This document shows positions 43,184-52,216 of a DNA stretch of 64,000 nt, piece by piece. Under the pieces are notes generated by a model that did not search any database, was not told the DNA's origin, and saw only the letters and a program-made list of their open reading frames with translations. This DNA is from CAZYFH01 sp965249175 (GTDB lineage: Bacteria; Acidobacteriota; Vicinamibacteria; Vicinamibacterales; UBA8438): positions 6,572,001 to 6,636,000 of the forward strand of contig OZ252227.1 in assembly GCA_965249175.1 (NCBI GenBank), in the 5' to 3' direction. Within the stretch, counting starts at the first letter, position 1. Each line of letters begins with the position of its first letter. The position numbers and the translations under genes were made by a program.

Positions 43184-44371
43184 CTAGGGATTCACGAATC
43201 CACAGACGACGAAGGCGTGCCCTGATATCACGACTTCGACGCCCGCGTTCAATCGGTTGTTGGTCACCCAGACCTCCCACGCCGTGTCACTAATCGCGAT
43301 ACTCCGCTCGATGCTCACATTGCGGAGCACCTCGGAAGCAGTGGACAGGAGGTGGCCGCCTCCGAGCGCGAACTTGCCACCCGGGCACGTCGCGGTCAGC
43401 ATCAGCGTCTCGCCGACACTCAGCACTTTGTCGAGCGTGGCTGGACCTAGGAACCGTTCGTAACCGAATACGCCAGGTGCCCCGGTTAGACCGATCGGAC
43501 CTGGCGCACCGTTCGGTCCAGTTGCCCCGACCGGTCCCGTTGCGCCGACCGGACCGTCAACGCCCGTGGGTCCCGTTTCCCCGGTGGCGCCGTTCGCCCC
43601 GGCCGCCCCCGTCGGCCCGGTCGCACCCGTCGCCCCGTTGGCCCCGGTTGGACCGGTCGACCCAACGGCACCCGCGACGCCTTCCGCGCCCGTCGATCCC
43701 ATTGGCCCCGTGGCACCCGCCGCACCAGCGGCGCCGTCCGCACCCGTCGACCCGATCGGCCCCGTGGCACCTTCCGCTCCTGTGGCGCCGTCTGCGCCCG
43801 TCGATCCGACTGGCCCCGTGGCACCCGTCGCACCGGCGGCACCGTCTGCGCCCGTCGGACCCTCCGCCCCGGTCGCCCCCGTTGGCCCGGTCGCACCCGT
43901 CGCCCCGCTGGCCCCGGTCGGCCCGGTCGCACCCGTCGACCCGGTAGCGCCCGTGGGACCCGCATCGCCGACCGTGACGACAAAGGTGCCGAGGTCGCCC
44001 CTCGACCGGGACGGCGTCCGCTTCGCGGACCGCCGCCTCGTGACCGTCACGAGGTAGCTCGCCGGCGCGGGACACCCTCGGGGAAACGACGCGACCACCT
44101 CTGTGGGCGACGCCGATTGCACCGGCAGCGGCGTCCATTCGATCGCAACGAACGGCGTGCGATCCGCACTGCCGAGGTGTAACCCGCGCACGACCAGCAA
44201 TCGACGCTCACAATCGGCGTACGCGCCGGTGATGACGACGCACTGACCGGGCCCCCATTTGCCCTCGCGCTTGTCCCCAGGGTCGTCGACGGTGGCGCGG
44301 CCAATGCCAGCGCCCGCGCACGACACCACGACAGCCAACGCGGCGACACGCGCAGGTCGGCTACAACCCAT
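43184..44371 (-). CDS. Secreted collagen-like triple-helix protein
   Basis: The 395-aa product has a signal peptide with an early cysteine (VVVSCAGAGIG), then an N-terminal ~110-residue domain that reads like an IPT/TIG fold (QCVVITGAYADCERRLLVVRGLHLG...VVASFPRGC). Residues 138-300 are about 54 uninterrupted Gly-X-Y triplets rich in Thr, Ala, Pro and Asp. A C-terminal ~95-residue globular domain follows, with four cysteines across the protein (ATCPGGKFALGGGHLL, HAFVVCGFVNP). Thr at X/Y is the bacterial collagen type. It likely forms a surface trimer with the C-terminal domain as the head. Confidence 0.92.
   Translation of the reverse strand: MGCSRPARVAALAVVVSCAGAGIGRATVDDPGDKREGKWGPGQCVVITGAYADCERRLLVVRGLHLGSADRTPFVAIEWTPLPVQSASPTEVVASFPRGCPAPASYLVTVTRRRSAKRTPSRSRGDLGTFVVTVGDAGPTGATGSTGATGPTGASGATGATGPTGATGAEGPTGADGAAGATGATGPVGSTGADGATGAEGATGPIGSTGADGAAGAAGATGPMGSTGAEGVAGAVGSTGPTGANGATGATGPTGAAGANGATGETGPTGVDGPVGATGPVGATGPNGAPGPIGLTGAPGVFGYERFLGPATLDKVLSVGETLMLTATCPGGKFALGGGHLLSTASEVLRNVSIERSIAISDTAWEVWVTNNRLNAGVEVVISGHAFVVCGFVNP
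43472..43960 (-). repeat. DNA encoding ~54 Gly-X-Y collagen triplets
   Basis: Degenerate tandem repeats of 45-54 bp encode 15- to 18-residue blocks such as GPVGSTGADGATGAEGAT, GPIGSTGADGAAGAAGAT and GPMGSTGAEGVAGAVGST. Such arrays change length easily by recombination. Confidence 0.9.
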
Positions 44372-44595
44372 ACCATCCGTACAATCGGCTTCACGGCCCG
44401 ATTCTTGACATCGTGGCCGTCGCTCTCGGGCGCCTCGTCGACCCGGTTCGGGTCTCTAAGTTCGTGAGGTGGGTTGAGAGAGCGACGTGCGATTTGGGGC
44501 CGGGCGATCGGAACGACGGGAGGCGTGCGACGACGATGATGTCCTCTGCGATGAACCAGGGATCGGGCGGAAGCGAGGACCGGAGAATCGCGAGA

Positions 44596-45314
44596 TCAGT
44601 TGTCCCGCGCATCCAGCATCGCTGGCATGAGCGATCGCACCTGGATGCCCCAATGGTCCCCCGCGCGGGTCACGATCCAGAGGGCCGGGACCGTCCAGTA
44701 GCGCGTGCCGTCTGGATGCCAGCGCGTGAAGGTCAGATCGAAGTGCACCTTGTCCCGTGTGACAACGCTCGCCTGGAGCGCATCGATGGTGCTCATGTGC
44801 CAGTTTTCGCCCTGCCGCATCTGCTCGAAGTTGGGACGCGGTCCATCGTCGGCGTCCTGGGCCACCGAGAACCCGCCACCTGGTCAGGATGTAGAAACAC
44901 CCGCGAGCTCAGATACGGCGTGCCGTCGGCCCCGTACCGGCTGAAATCGATCTCGGCGTGCACCTTGTCCGGCGAGGACCTGACGGCGGTGTACGAATCG
45001 TCATCGAAGGAGCTGCGAGTCCACCCGTCGCGCTCGCGCAGCTGGTCGAATCCCTGCGAGAAGTCCTCTGGACGGCTGTCGATGACCAGAGCCCCACCGC
45101 CCGCCACCGTGACAAAGGGGAAATGCAATACCCGACGTAGCCTGGCGTCGTCCCCGGCGTTCCACTCCGTCATGAAAGTGCGAATCGCCTGCCGTGCCGC
45201 GCGCTCGGCCGACCCGTCGCGGGCCTCGGGATCTCCTGCCACCTGCGCTCCTCCAAGTGACGCCTGGGCGACAAGCGCAGCGGTCAGGGCGATCCCGGCG
45301 AACGGTTTGGGCAT
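44596..45314 (-). pseudogene. Two-domain NTF2/SnoaL-like protein gene, broken in the middle
   Basis: From ATG 45314 the frame gives a signal peptide (ALTAALVAQASLGGAQ) and an NTF2-like domain (RQAIRTFMTEWNAGDDARLRRVL, then DKVHAEIDFSRYGADGTPYLSSRVF). After about residue 137 it falls into nonsense. A second frame from about 44890 to 44596 carries a homologous half (QMRQGENWHMSTIDALQ, DKVHFDLTFTRWHPDGTRYW, DHWGIQVRSLMP). The first ~45 residues of that second domain are missing, so a deletion plus frameshift joined the two. It follows the serine hydrolase by 4 bp. Confidence 0.7.
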
Positions 45315-45318
45315 GGCC

Positions 45319-46650
45319 TCACTCGCTGTCCACGATCGATTGGTAGGCCATGATCCGGAACCGCTCTTGGATGTCCGACCCGGACGGGAAAATCTGGGTC
45401 ATCAAGATTCCGAGCAGCTGCTCTTTGGGATCCACCCAGAAGGTGGTGTTGAAGAAGCCGCTCCAATAGTACGCACCTTCTGATCCGATCTCGCCGTCCG
45501 CGCCGGGATTGCCACGAATCGCGAAGCCGAGACCGAAGCCGGCACTACCCGGTTGCACGACCGAGCCCGCCGGCACATCACCAATATGGCTGCGGGTCAT
45601 GAGGTCCACGGTGACCGGGCTGAGCATCCGCACGCCGTCCAGCTCACCACCGTTCAAGAGCATCTGCAGGAATCGCGCGTAATCCTGCACGGTGGACGAC
45701 AACCCCGCGCCTCCGGCGAAGTAGCTTCGGTGCTCACCGGTCGAGTACGTCGCCGAGTAGATCAGGTGATTACCCTCGACGGTCCCCTCGACCTCGTCGA
45801 GCCCGCCGGCCGCACTGGGCGCGTATAACGCTGCGAGCCGGTGCGCCTTGGCACCCGGAATGTAAAAGAAGGTGTCGACCATCCCGAGCGGCTCGAAGAG
45901 CCGCGTCCGGAGGAACTCGTCGAACGTGGTTCCCGAGAGCACCTCGACCAACCGTCCCAGCACGTCATCCGAGAGTCCGTAGGTAAACGCCGTTCCCGGC
46001 TCGTGCATGAGCGGCAACTGGCCGAGCGCCGTCACCAGTCCTTCGATCGTGCCGTCGTGTTCCGCAAGCCCATCGGCGATCCCGGCGTCGCGATAGAGGT
46101 CCGACAGGACCTGCTGCGTGGGACTCGCACCGAGATCGCCGAGGAAGCGATACCCGATACCGGACGTGTGGGTGAGCAGATGACGAATCGTCATCGGTCG
46201 TCGTGCCGGGACCCGGCCGGCGGCGTCGCCGTTGTCGCCCGCTGTGAGCACGTCGAGCGACGCCAACTCTGGCAGGTAGAGACCGACCGGATCATTGAGC
46301 TTGAAGCGACCCTCCTCGTACAACATCATCACCGCGACGCTCGTGACCGGCTTTGTCATCGAGGCGATGCGAAAGATTGCCTCAGGCGTCATCTCCGTGC
46401 CCGCGTCCCGGTCGGCCATCCCATAGGCTCGCACGTGCGCCTGCCCACCTTTGCGCGCGATCAGGGTGACTGCCCCAGCGATCGCATCGTCGTCCACGTA
46501 GCCCTGCACGACCTCCGCGAGTCGCCCCAGGCGCTCGTCGGACAGGCCGACCTCCGAGGCCGCGACCGTAGGCAGCCCCTGCGCCCATACGGTCGTCGCG
46601 ACGAGGGGACCGGCGAGGACTGCGGCGATGAGTGTGTGTAGACGTTTCAT
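45319..46650 (-). CDS. Serine hydrolase, class C beta-lactamase / penicillin-binding-like (EstB type)
   Basis: The 443-aa exported protein has a signal peptide ending TVWAQG. The nucleophile motif S97-M-T-K100 lies in FRIASMTKPVTS, with Y224 in FTYGLSDDVLG as the usual Y-x-x motif. GLGFAIRGN may be the third element before the C-terminal region. The family includes esterases, D-aminopeptidases and lactonases rather than true beta-lactamases, so substrate is open. Element B ends 9 bp upstream of the start, and AAGGA from its edge serves as a possible ribosome-binding site. Confidence 0.9.
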   Translation of the reverse strand: MKRLHTLIAAVLAGPLVATTVWAQGLPTVAASEVGLSDERLGRLAEVVQGYVDDDAIAGAVTLIARKGGQAHVRAYGMADRDAGTEMTPEAIFRIASMTKPVTSVAVMMLYEEGRFKLNDPVGLYLPELASLDVLTAGDNGDAAGRVPARRPMTIRHLLTHTSGIGYRFLGDLGASPTQQVLSDLYRDAGIADGLAEHDGTIEGLVTALGQLPLMHEPGTAFTYGLSDDVLGRLVEVLSGTTFDEFLRTRLFEPLGMVDTFFYIPGAKAHRLAALYAPSAAGGLDEVEGTVEGNHLIYSATYSTGEHRSYFAGGAGLSSTVQDYARFLQMLLNGGELDGVRMLSPVTVDLMTRSHIGDVPAGSVVQPGSAGFGLGFAIRGNPGADGEIGSEGAYYWSGFFNTTFWVDPKEQLLGILMTQIFPSGSDIQERFRIMAYQSIVDSE

Positions 46651-46659
46651 GATGTGTCC

Positions 46660-46822
46660 TTAGGACCCTGATCGAAATAAGGTTGCCAACTCTGGACGCT
46701 GAGGCGCCCGGCTGGCAAGGCGCGAGGAGCGCGCATACCGGGCGTATGTAAGCGACGAGCAACGCCGCCAGGCGGGATGCATCGGCGTGCAGATGGCAAG
46801 CTTATTTCGGTCAGGGTCCTTA
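46660..46822 (-). mobile_element. Non-autonomous element B: ~160-bp MITE with a third type of ends
   Basis: Imperfect 27-bp inverted repeats (46662-46688 and 46794-46820; AGGACCCTGATCGAAATAAG... with two mismatches) are bordered by TTA on each side, perhaps a 3-bp target duplication. The internal core is that of elements A and C: CTGGC at 46712 pairs with GCCAG at 46767, and CATAC-CGGGC-GTATG is at 46734-46748. The outer TTA at 46820 is also the TAA stop of the upstream zinc-ribbon gene. Strand is that of the downstream gene. Confidence 0.85.
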
Positions 46823-47236
46823 CTTCCATCCGCCCATCTTGCGTGTGAACCGCGCCGGCAACGCCGGCTTGCGCTCCGCCGCTGGCTCGTCTTCTCCCGA
46901 CGCGGCGATAATCTCACGTTCGAGGTCATCTTCATTGGGGAGGCCGGCGAGCTGATCCACGAAGAGCAGCGAGTGCTGCGACGGGATCTCGAACCGCTTC
47001 CCGCACGTCTTGCACGTGACGTCGTCGTCCAGGCGGAGCAGGTAGTCGCGCAGCTTGTCGAACTTGGCCCGGTCTTCCCGGTCGGCCCCGGCCGGCAGCC
47101 GGTCTTTCTTCGCGTGTCGGACCCACCGGACTCGATAATCACCGGTCCGCCGGCACCGGGGACACTGGTACTGCGCGGGTCGCGTTTCCGGTTTCTTGGT
47201 GAAAAGGGCGTGCTCGTCAAGGGCCATTGGGCTCAT
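46820..47236 (-). CDS. Small zinc-ribbon protein
   Basis: The 138-aa protein (start 47236; Met at 47227 also possible) has two Cys pairs, C-P-R-C in QYQCPRCRRTGDYRV and C-K-T-C in VTCKTCGKRFEIPSQ. They enclose a ~40-residue basic helical insert, and an acidic then basic tail follows. No signal peptide. A nucleic-acid-binding or chaperone-like zinc-ribbon role is possible. Its stop codon coincides with the edge of element B, so the native C-terminus or downstream sequence may have been altered. Confidence 0.7.
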   Translation of the reverse strand: MSPMALDEHALFTKKPETRPAQYQCPRCRRTGDYRVRWVRHAKKDRLPAGADREDRAKFDKLRDYLLRLDDDVTCKTCGKRFEIPSQHSLLFVDQLAGLPNEDDLEREIIAASGEDEPAAERKPALPARFTRKMGGWK

Positions 47237-47329
47237 GGTAGCAATGAACGGCGTAGGGAATCACGACTATAATGAGGCCGACCAAGCGGACGGTGCACCG
47301 TCCACTCACGACTTCGAAGGGAGAGTGTC

Positions 47330-47809
47330 ATGCGGCGCATGCTTATCGGTTTTGCCCTCGTCCTCTTTGCGTCTGCCCCGGCTTTCGCCGCGGGTCCGGC
47401 CGCCAAGGTTTCCGACCTCGCCTGGATGACCGGGCACTACAAGGGCAACACAGGCAACGGGACGCTCGAGGAACGCTGGGCCATACCGGAAGGGGGCTCC
47501 ATCGCCGCGCTCGTGCGGTCGACCGCCGACGGCGCAACCAACATGATCGAGCTCATCTCCATCGAGGAAGAGGGCGGCTCCCTGATGCTGCGCCTCAAGC
47601 AGTGGGACCCCGGCATGAAGCCACGCACGGAGGGCTTCGACGTGATGGAGCTGATCGAGATCGGCGACCACAAGGTCGTCTTCAAGAACACAGGCAGCGG
47701 AGCGATCCAGCAGCTCGGCTACAGCCGCAGCGGCAGCGACTTCACGATCTCAATCAAGACGGCCGGGGGCGCCTTCGATATCCCGCTGACCAGTCAGTCG
47801 CCACATTAA
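47330..47809 (+). CDS. DUF6265-like exported protein
   Basis: The 159-aa product starts after AAGGAGAG and has a signal peptide ending AFAAG. The body resembles DUF6265: VSDLAWMTGHYKGN, LEERWAIPEGGSIAALVRST, MIELISIEEEGGSLMLRLKQW, VVFKNTGSGAIQQLGYSRSG. This is a lipocalin-like barrel of unknown function. It lies alone between the zinc-ribbon gene (divergent) and the PQQ gene (convergent). Confidence 0.85.
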   Translation: MRRMLIGFALVLFASAPAFAAGPAAKVSDLAWMTGHYKGNTGNGTLEERWAIPEGGSIAALVRSTADGATNMIELISIEEEGGSLMLRLKQWDPGMKPRTEGFDVMELIEIGDHKVVFKNTGSGAIQQLGYSRSGSDFTISIKTAGGAFDIPLTSQSPH

Positions 47810-47816
47810 GATCAGA

Positions 47817-47831
47817 TGGGGCTTCGCCCCA
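47817..47831. terminator. Hairpin between convergent DUF6265 and PQQ genes
   Basis: TGGGGC-TTC-GCCCCA gives a 6-bp stem with a 3-nt loop in the 51-bp gap between two convergent genes. It is symmetric and could end transcription from either side, though it lacks a T-run. Confidence 0.45.
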
Positions 47832-47860
47832 AGCCCTCGCGTGGGTGGCAACGGGCCGCG

Positions 47861-49666
47861 CTAGTCCGGTAAGGCGAAGATAAAAAGGTTGTTCCCCGAG
47901 CTCGGCCGGAGCTCGGGAGTCAGGCCGATGAAGTGCGCCGATGTGCCGCCGGAGCCGGTGCTGACGGCCACGTACTGCCGGCCATCGACGGCGTAGGTGA
48001 TCGGGAAGCCGGTGACCGACGACCCGAGGTTGATCTCCCAGAGTATCTCTCCCGTCTCGTGATCCAGGGCGCGGAACCGTCCGTTGACGTCGCCGCCGAA
48101 GACGAGCCCACCTCCGGTCGCGACGAGTGACATCGTCGCCGCGCGCTGCTCGAAGAGCCAGGTTGTTTCGCCGGTTTCCGCGGAAATCGCTCGGACAGTG
48201 CCTGCGTACTCGGTGCCGGGCGTCAGCTGGTGCCGGTAGACAATCGCATAGTTCTCAGAACGGCTCTCGTTTCGTGCGACTTCGGCGTTCTCCGGAAAGT
48301 TGGTCGTTGCCATCATGCGCGCGCAGGTATTCCGCAGCGGCATATACATCGTGTTGGTCAGAGGGCTGTAGGCACCAGCTTCCCAGTCCTTCCCGCCATT
48401 CCAGGTCGGACAGGCGAAGACCTCCTGCCCCAATGCGGTAAAGACGACTTCCGAGTTTTCCGACACCGCCCCGGTCGCGCCGTCGATGTTGCTGATGACG
48501 TTCTGGGTGACGGTCGGCGTCGCCCAGAGAAACTCGCCAGTTGCACGGTCCAGCGTGTACACCACGCCGGTTTTTCCCGGTATGCCGGTGACGACCTGTC
48601 GACGCTCCCCGGTGCGTAACCGCGGGTTGATCCAGCTCACCGCTTCCGGGTCTGGCGCCACCGCCGTGTCGACCAGTAATCGCTCGAACGGGTGATCGAG
48701 ATCCCAGTGGTCGTTCAGATGCTGGTAGTACCAGACGATCGCTCCGGTGTCAGCGTCGAGCGCGAGCGTGGAGTTGTGATAGAGGTGCTTGTTGTCGGTG
48801 CCGCCGAGCATGAACTTCGGCGCGGGCGCGGTCACGGACGTGCCGACATAGACGAGATTCAGTGCAGGGTCGTAGCTCGGCACCATCCACGCCCCGACGT
48901 GGAACCGCTCCTCGAACGGCACATCGCCCCAGCTGTCATCTCCGGGTTCGCCGGGCCCCGGAATCAAGCGCCGCCGCCAGACTTCGGCGCCCGTTGTCGC
49001 GTCATGCGCGGTGACGACGCACGCGTCCGGCCCACCCCTGGGGGAACAGCTACGTCCCGTGATCAGCTTGCCGTTCGCGACGATCGGGCCGGAGCCCTGC
49101 GTCGCCGGGTTCACCGTGTAGTCGAGGACCTGTGTCTCCCACACCATTCGGCCGGTCAGGGCGGAGAGCGCAAAGACATGGTCGTCCACGCTCGTGTCGA
49201 GAATGAGGTCGTCGTAGATCGCGATGTTCCGGTTGTTGGTGGCGAGCGCGCCGAAGACGTACTCGCCCACGTCCTCGGGCACATCGCGTCGATGCTCCCA
49301 GATGAGGTCGCCGGTCACCGCATCGAGCGCCTGAATGACGTCGTTCGGATTCGGCATGTACATCACGCCGTCGTAGGCCAGCGGTGTGCCCGACTGGAAT
49401 CCGTCCGTGAGCGCCCGGGTCCAGACCATGCGCAGCGCACCCACGTTGTCCTTGTTGATCGCGTCGAGCGGGCTGTAGCCCCAGCTGTCGAGCGTGCGAC
49501 GCCACATCAACCAGTCGTCGGGCGCCGGCTGCTGCAGCATGGTGTCGGTGACGGGCGTAAAGTCGGCCGCGGGCTGGCCTCGTGCCGGCGCCGCGCTCGA
49601 CGCGAGCGCCATCACTGCGACCGCGATGACGGGTCCACATCGAGACGCGAAAGCGTGGGTGGTCAT
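47861..49666 (-). CDS. PQQ-dependent dehydrogenase (no Cys-Cys branch)
   Basis: The start is ATG 49666 with AGGAG upstream and a signal peptide ending APARGQ. The open frame runs on to 50869 only because it joins the broken kinase-propeller upstream. The 601-aa propeller has PVTDTMLQQPAPDDWLMWRRTLDSWGYSPLDAI, TPLAYDGVMYMPNPNDVIQALDA, SYDPALNLVYVGTS, TGIPGKTGVVYTLDRATGEF and NGGKDWEAGAYSPLTNTMYMP. It lacks the vicinal cysteines and is close to the quinoprotein part of the 36483 fusion. A periplasmic alcohol or aldehyde substrate is likely. Confidence 0.9.
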   Translation of the reverse strand: MTTHAFASRCGPVIAVAVMALASSAAPARGQPAADFTPVTDTMLQQPAPDDWLMWRRTLDSWGYSPLDAINKDNVGALRMVWTRALTDGFQSGTPLAYDGVMYMPNPNDVIQALDAVTGDLIWEHRRDVPEDVGEYVFGALATNNRNIAIYDDLILDTSVDDHVFALSALTGRMVWETQVLDYTVNPATQGSGPIVANGKLITGRSCSPRGGPDACVVTAHDATTGAEVWRRRLIPGPGEPGDDSWGDVPFEERFHVGAWMVPSYDPALNLVYVGTSVTAPAPKFMLGGTDNKHLYHNSTLALDADTGAIVWYYQHLNDHWDLDHPFERLLVDTAVAPDPEAVSWINPRLRTGERRQVVTGIPGKTGVVYTLDRATGEFLWATPTVTQNVISNIDGATGAVSENSEVVFTALGQEVFACPTWNGGKDWEAGAYSPLTNTMYMPLRNTCARMMATTNFPENAEVARNESRSENYAIVYRHQLTPGTEYAGTVRAISAETGETTWLFEQRAATMSLVATGGGLVFGGDVNGRFRALDHETGEILWEINLGSSVTGFPITYAVDGRQYVAVSTGSGGTSAHFIGLTPELRPSSGNNLFIFALPD

Positions 49667-50640
49667 CGAAAGGCTCCTAACGGCTCGAGGACTCAAGAGG
49701 AGGCGTGCCTCAGTCGGAGAACGGCGACACGACCTGGAGTACAAATTGCGTTCCGCACCCCCACTGAAGGCCACATGCTCACCATCCGGCGCCGGAACCG
49801 GAAAGCCGTTGTACGGAGGCTCGGTGGCAAAGGGCGACAGCGTGCCTCGTTCGACATCGTGCACCCACACCTGGTTGCCGTCGTCGCCGAAGAGCTGGAC
49901 GAAGAGGCGGCGGCCATCGGGTGAGAATCGTGGGAAACCGTAACCCTGGGGTTCCTCCAGCAGCGGCGTCGACGCGCCTTGGAGGTCTACCGACACAATC
50001 GTGTTGTCAGGTGGGCCGCCAAGCATCCCCTCCGGGGCGTAGATGAGCGTCCCGTCGCGGGACACGTCGAACTGCGTGGTCCCTGGTGCGACGACCGCGG
50101 CCCCTTCCAGCACGAGGAACGGATCGCCCGTCAACTCCAAGGTGTCGAGGTCGAACGACGCCGCCCACAGCGAGTCGCCACGCGCCGCGACGACATGGCC
50201 CTGTGAATAGCGGGGGGCACGCCCCGCGAGCAGCGTCCGCCATTCGCCGGTCTCGAACGAATACACTGCGACCTGGCCGTCGGCGTTCGACGCCCCCACG
50301 ACGCTGAACAGCAGCGCCCTCCCCCCGGGCAGGAAGTGAGGCGTCTGATGCGTCTCGCCAGCCTCGGGTGTGGTGAGCGGTGTCGGGTCGCCACTGTTGG
50401 CAGAGACCTGAGCCAGGCCGGCGCCGCGCTGCCCGAAGACGATGGTGTCATCTGGTCCCCAACTCCCGCTCCCACCCGGCGTGCCCGCGACCGTCGACGC
50501 CGAGCCTCCGGCCAACGACACCTTTCTCAGAGGGCCGGCGGCGCCCTCCCAGAATGCAACCCACTCGCCGTCGGGCGAGAAGAAAGGTCCAACCGCATCC
50601 TCCGTATCCCGAACCGGGACCAGATCAAGGTTGATCCATC
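49667..50640 (-). pseudogene. TolB/WD40-like propeller half of the kinase gene, truncated
   Basis: This stretch, in the frame of the PQQ gene, encodes propeller blades that belong to the kinase at 50625-51797 (LDLVPVRDTEDAVGPFFSPDGEWVAFWEG, SGSWGPDDTIVFGQRGAGLAQV, GFPRFSPDGRRLFVQLFG, PAPDGEHVAFSGG). One extra base at 50629-50630 separates it from the kinase frame. It ends after ERNLYSRSCRRS without a stop and runs into the PQQ start, so its C-terminal blades appear to have been deleted. Confidence 0.7.
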
Positions 50641-51797
50641 GGCCGGCGGTAGAGGCGAGTCGACCCCGGGTCCGCCCCGCGGCCGCTGTAGACCATCGTG
50701 CGGCCATCGGGTGACAGCGCGATGATGACACCCGGCTGGATCGCCAAGGCCGCTTCTGGCGGCGGGCCGATCGCGAATCGCCTCGTCGGCCGGGACACCG
50801 AACCGTCAGCGCGCGGGAGGCTCCATAGCGCGAGACTCGCGCCGACGACACCGACGATGACACCCACAAGCACCGGCCACAGCCGACGCCAACCGGCCGA
50901 GGCAGGACCTGCCGCCACTGCGTCCACGGTTGCGGGCGACTCGAACGCGCCTGTCATCGCGAGCCGCACGTCCCCCATGTCGCGCAGCCGATCCTTCGAG
51001 TCCTTCTCCAGGCATCGGCGGAGGACCGTCCGCAGGGTCGGTGGCACGTCGCGCGGCAGCGTCTTCGCGTCCAGTTCTGACTTCATCACCGACGCCAGCG
51101 TGAGCGACACGTCCTCGCCCTGGAACGCGCGCTCCCCGGCCAGCATCTCGTAGAGCACGCACCCGAACGCCCAGATGTCGGCCCGCTTGTCCACCGGTTT
51201 CCCACGTGCCTGCTCCGGCGACATGTACGCTGCAGTCCCCATGATCACGCCCATCTGCGTCGCGGCAGCCGTGAGCGTCGGGGATTGACTCGGATCTCCC
51301 ACGGGCGTCGTGTCGAGCGCCTTGGCCAGCCCGAAGTCCAGCACCTTAACGGTCCCGTCCTCCCGCACCTTGATGTTGGCCGGCTTCAGATCACGATGGA
51401 TCACGCCGGCTTCATGGGCCGCCTCTAGCGCCACGGCGATCTGCCCGGCGAGCGGCAGGGCGTCATCGACGCGCATCGCACCCTGCGCGATGCGGTCAGC
51501 CAGCGTCGGACCCTCCACCAACTCGAGCACGAGCGCACGCGTGCCTCCGGCCTCGTCTTCTTCAATACCGTAGATGGCGGCGATGCCGGGATGGTTGAGG
51601 CTGGCGAGGACGCGTGCCTCACGCTGGAACCGAGCGAGGCGATCCGTATCCGCGGCAAACGCATCGGGGAGGATTTTGAGCGCAACGTCGCGGCCCAGTT
51701 GCGTATCGGTGGCCCGATAGACCTGGCCCATACCGCCTTCGCCGATGAGAGCGGTCACGTTGTAGTGCCCGAGGCGGTCACCAACTTTCAGAGACAT
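50625..51797 (-). CDS. Pkn2-type Ser/Thr protein kinase with one membrane helix
   Basis: The 390-aa product as read has a complete kinase: GEGGMGQVYRATD, VALKIL lysine, ELVEGPTLADRI hinge, HRDLKPANIK, DFGLAKAL and GTAAYMSPEQARGKP. A membrane helix follows at ~310-332 (LWPVLVGVIVGVVGASLALW). The start of a WD40-like sensor domain (IALSPDGRTMVYSGRG) ends abruptly at TGA 50625, after RRPMDQP. Deleting one base at 50629-50630 would extend it into the propeller frame. The lesion is real or an assembly error. Confidence 0.85.
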   Translation of the reverse strand: MSLKVGDRLGHYNVTALIGEGGMGQVYRATDTQLGRDVALKILPDAFAADTDRLARFQREARVLASLNHPGIAAIYGIEEDEAGGTRALVLELVEGPTLADRIAQGAMRVDDALPLAGQIAVALEAAHEAGVIHRDLKPANIKVREDGTVKVLDFGLAKALDTTPVGDPSQSPTLTAAATQMGVIMGTAAYMSPEQARGKPVDKRADIWAFGCVLYEMLAGERAFQGEDVSLTLASVMKSELDAKTLPRDVPPTLRTVLRRCLEKDSKDRLRDMGDVRLAMTGAFESPATVDAVAAGPASAGWRRLWPVLVGVIVGVVGASLALWSLPRADGSVSRPTRRFAIGPPPEAALAIQPGVIIALSPDGRTMVYSGRGADPGSTRLYRRPMDQP

Positions 51798-51877
51798 CGG
51801 TTGTGAGGGAAGCTCACGGGCATTCTACTGAGGGTCGGAGCGAGAGGCCACGGCGGGCTGGGCAACTCACCGTCTGG

Positions 51878-52216
51878 TCAGAGTCCGAGCGACTCACGGA
51901 CGTGACGCTCGACCGCCCCGAGATCGGACGCGGTCAATTCTCCGAGGCTGCCGACGATCATGTCCCGCTTGACGGTGCGAAGAATGCCCGTCACGACCGA
52001 CGGACGTGGAAGCCCGGCCTGACGCCAGGCTCTGATCTTGTGATCGCCAACCAGCAGTCGCCCGACGTTGCTCGTAATGGCCGCGACGATGACCTCGCGT
52101 CGCCCTGAGTGGAACAGCCTCGTGCTCAGGATCAGGACCGGTCGCTGCTTGGCGCCCGATTCATCCGTGAAGACAAAGCGCACCAGGACGACCTGACCAC
52201 GCTCAGAGGTCGTCAT
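51878..52216 (-). CDS. MazF/PemK-family toxin
   Basis: The start at ATG 52216 (MTTSERGQVVLVRFVFTDESG) overlaps the antitoxin end by 14 bp. The frame extends to 52273 only as antitoxin shadow. The 112-aa product has PemK/MazF signatures: RGQVVLVRF, KQRPVLILS, VIVAAITSN, and PSVVTGILRTVKRDMIVGSLGEL. Such toxins cleave mRNA. It is the second gene of an antitoxin-toxin pair. Confidence 0.87.
   Translation of the reverse strand: MTTSERGQVVLVRFVFTDESGAKQRPVLILSTRLFHSGRREVIVAAITSNVGRLLVGDHKIRAWRQAGLPRPSVVTGILRTVKRDMIVGSLGELTASDLGAVERHVRESLGL

Noticed and set aside
43477..43947. Pro/Arg/Ser-rich plus-strand frames opposite the collagen gene
   Set aside because: They follow from the codon periodicity of Gly-X-Y DNA in antisense.
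43472..43960. CRISPR-like array
   Set aside because: The repeat is coding (Gly-X-Y), with no constant repeat/spacer pattern and no cas genes.
47861..50869. A single 1002-residue protein
   Set aside because: The PQQ part has its own Shine-Dalgarno and signal peptide at 49666; the upstream part is a broken kinase propeller.
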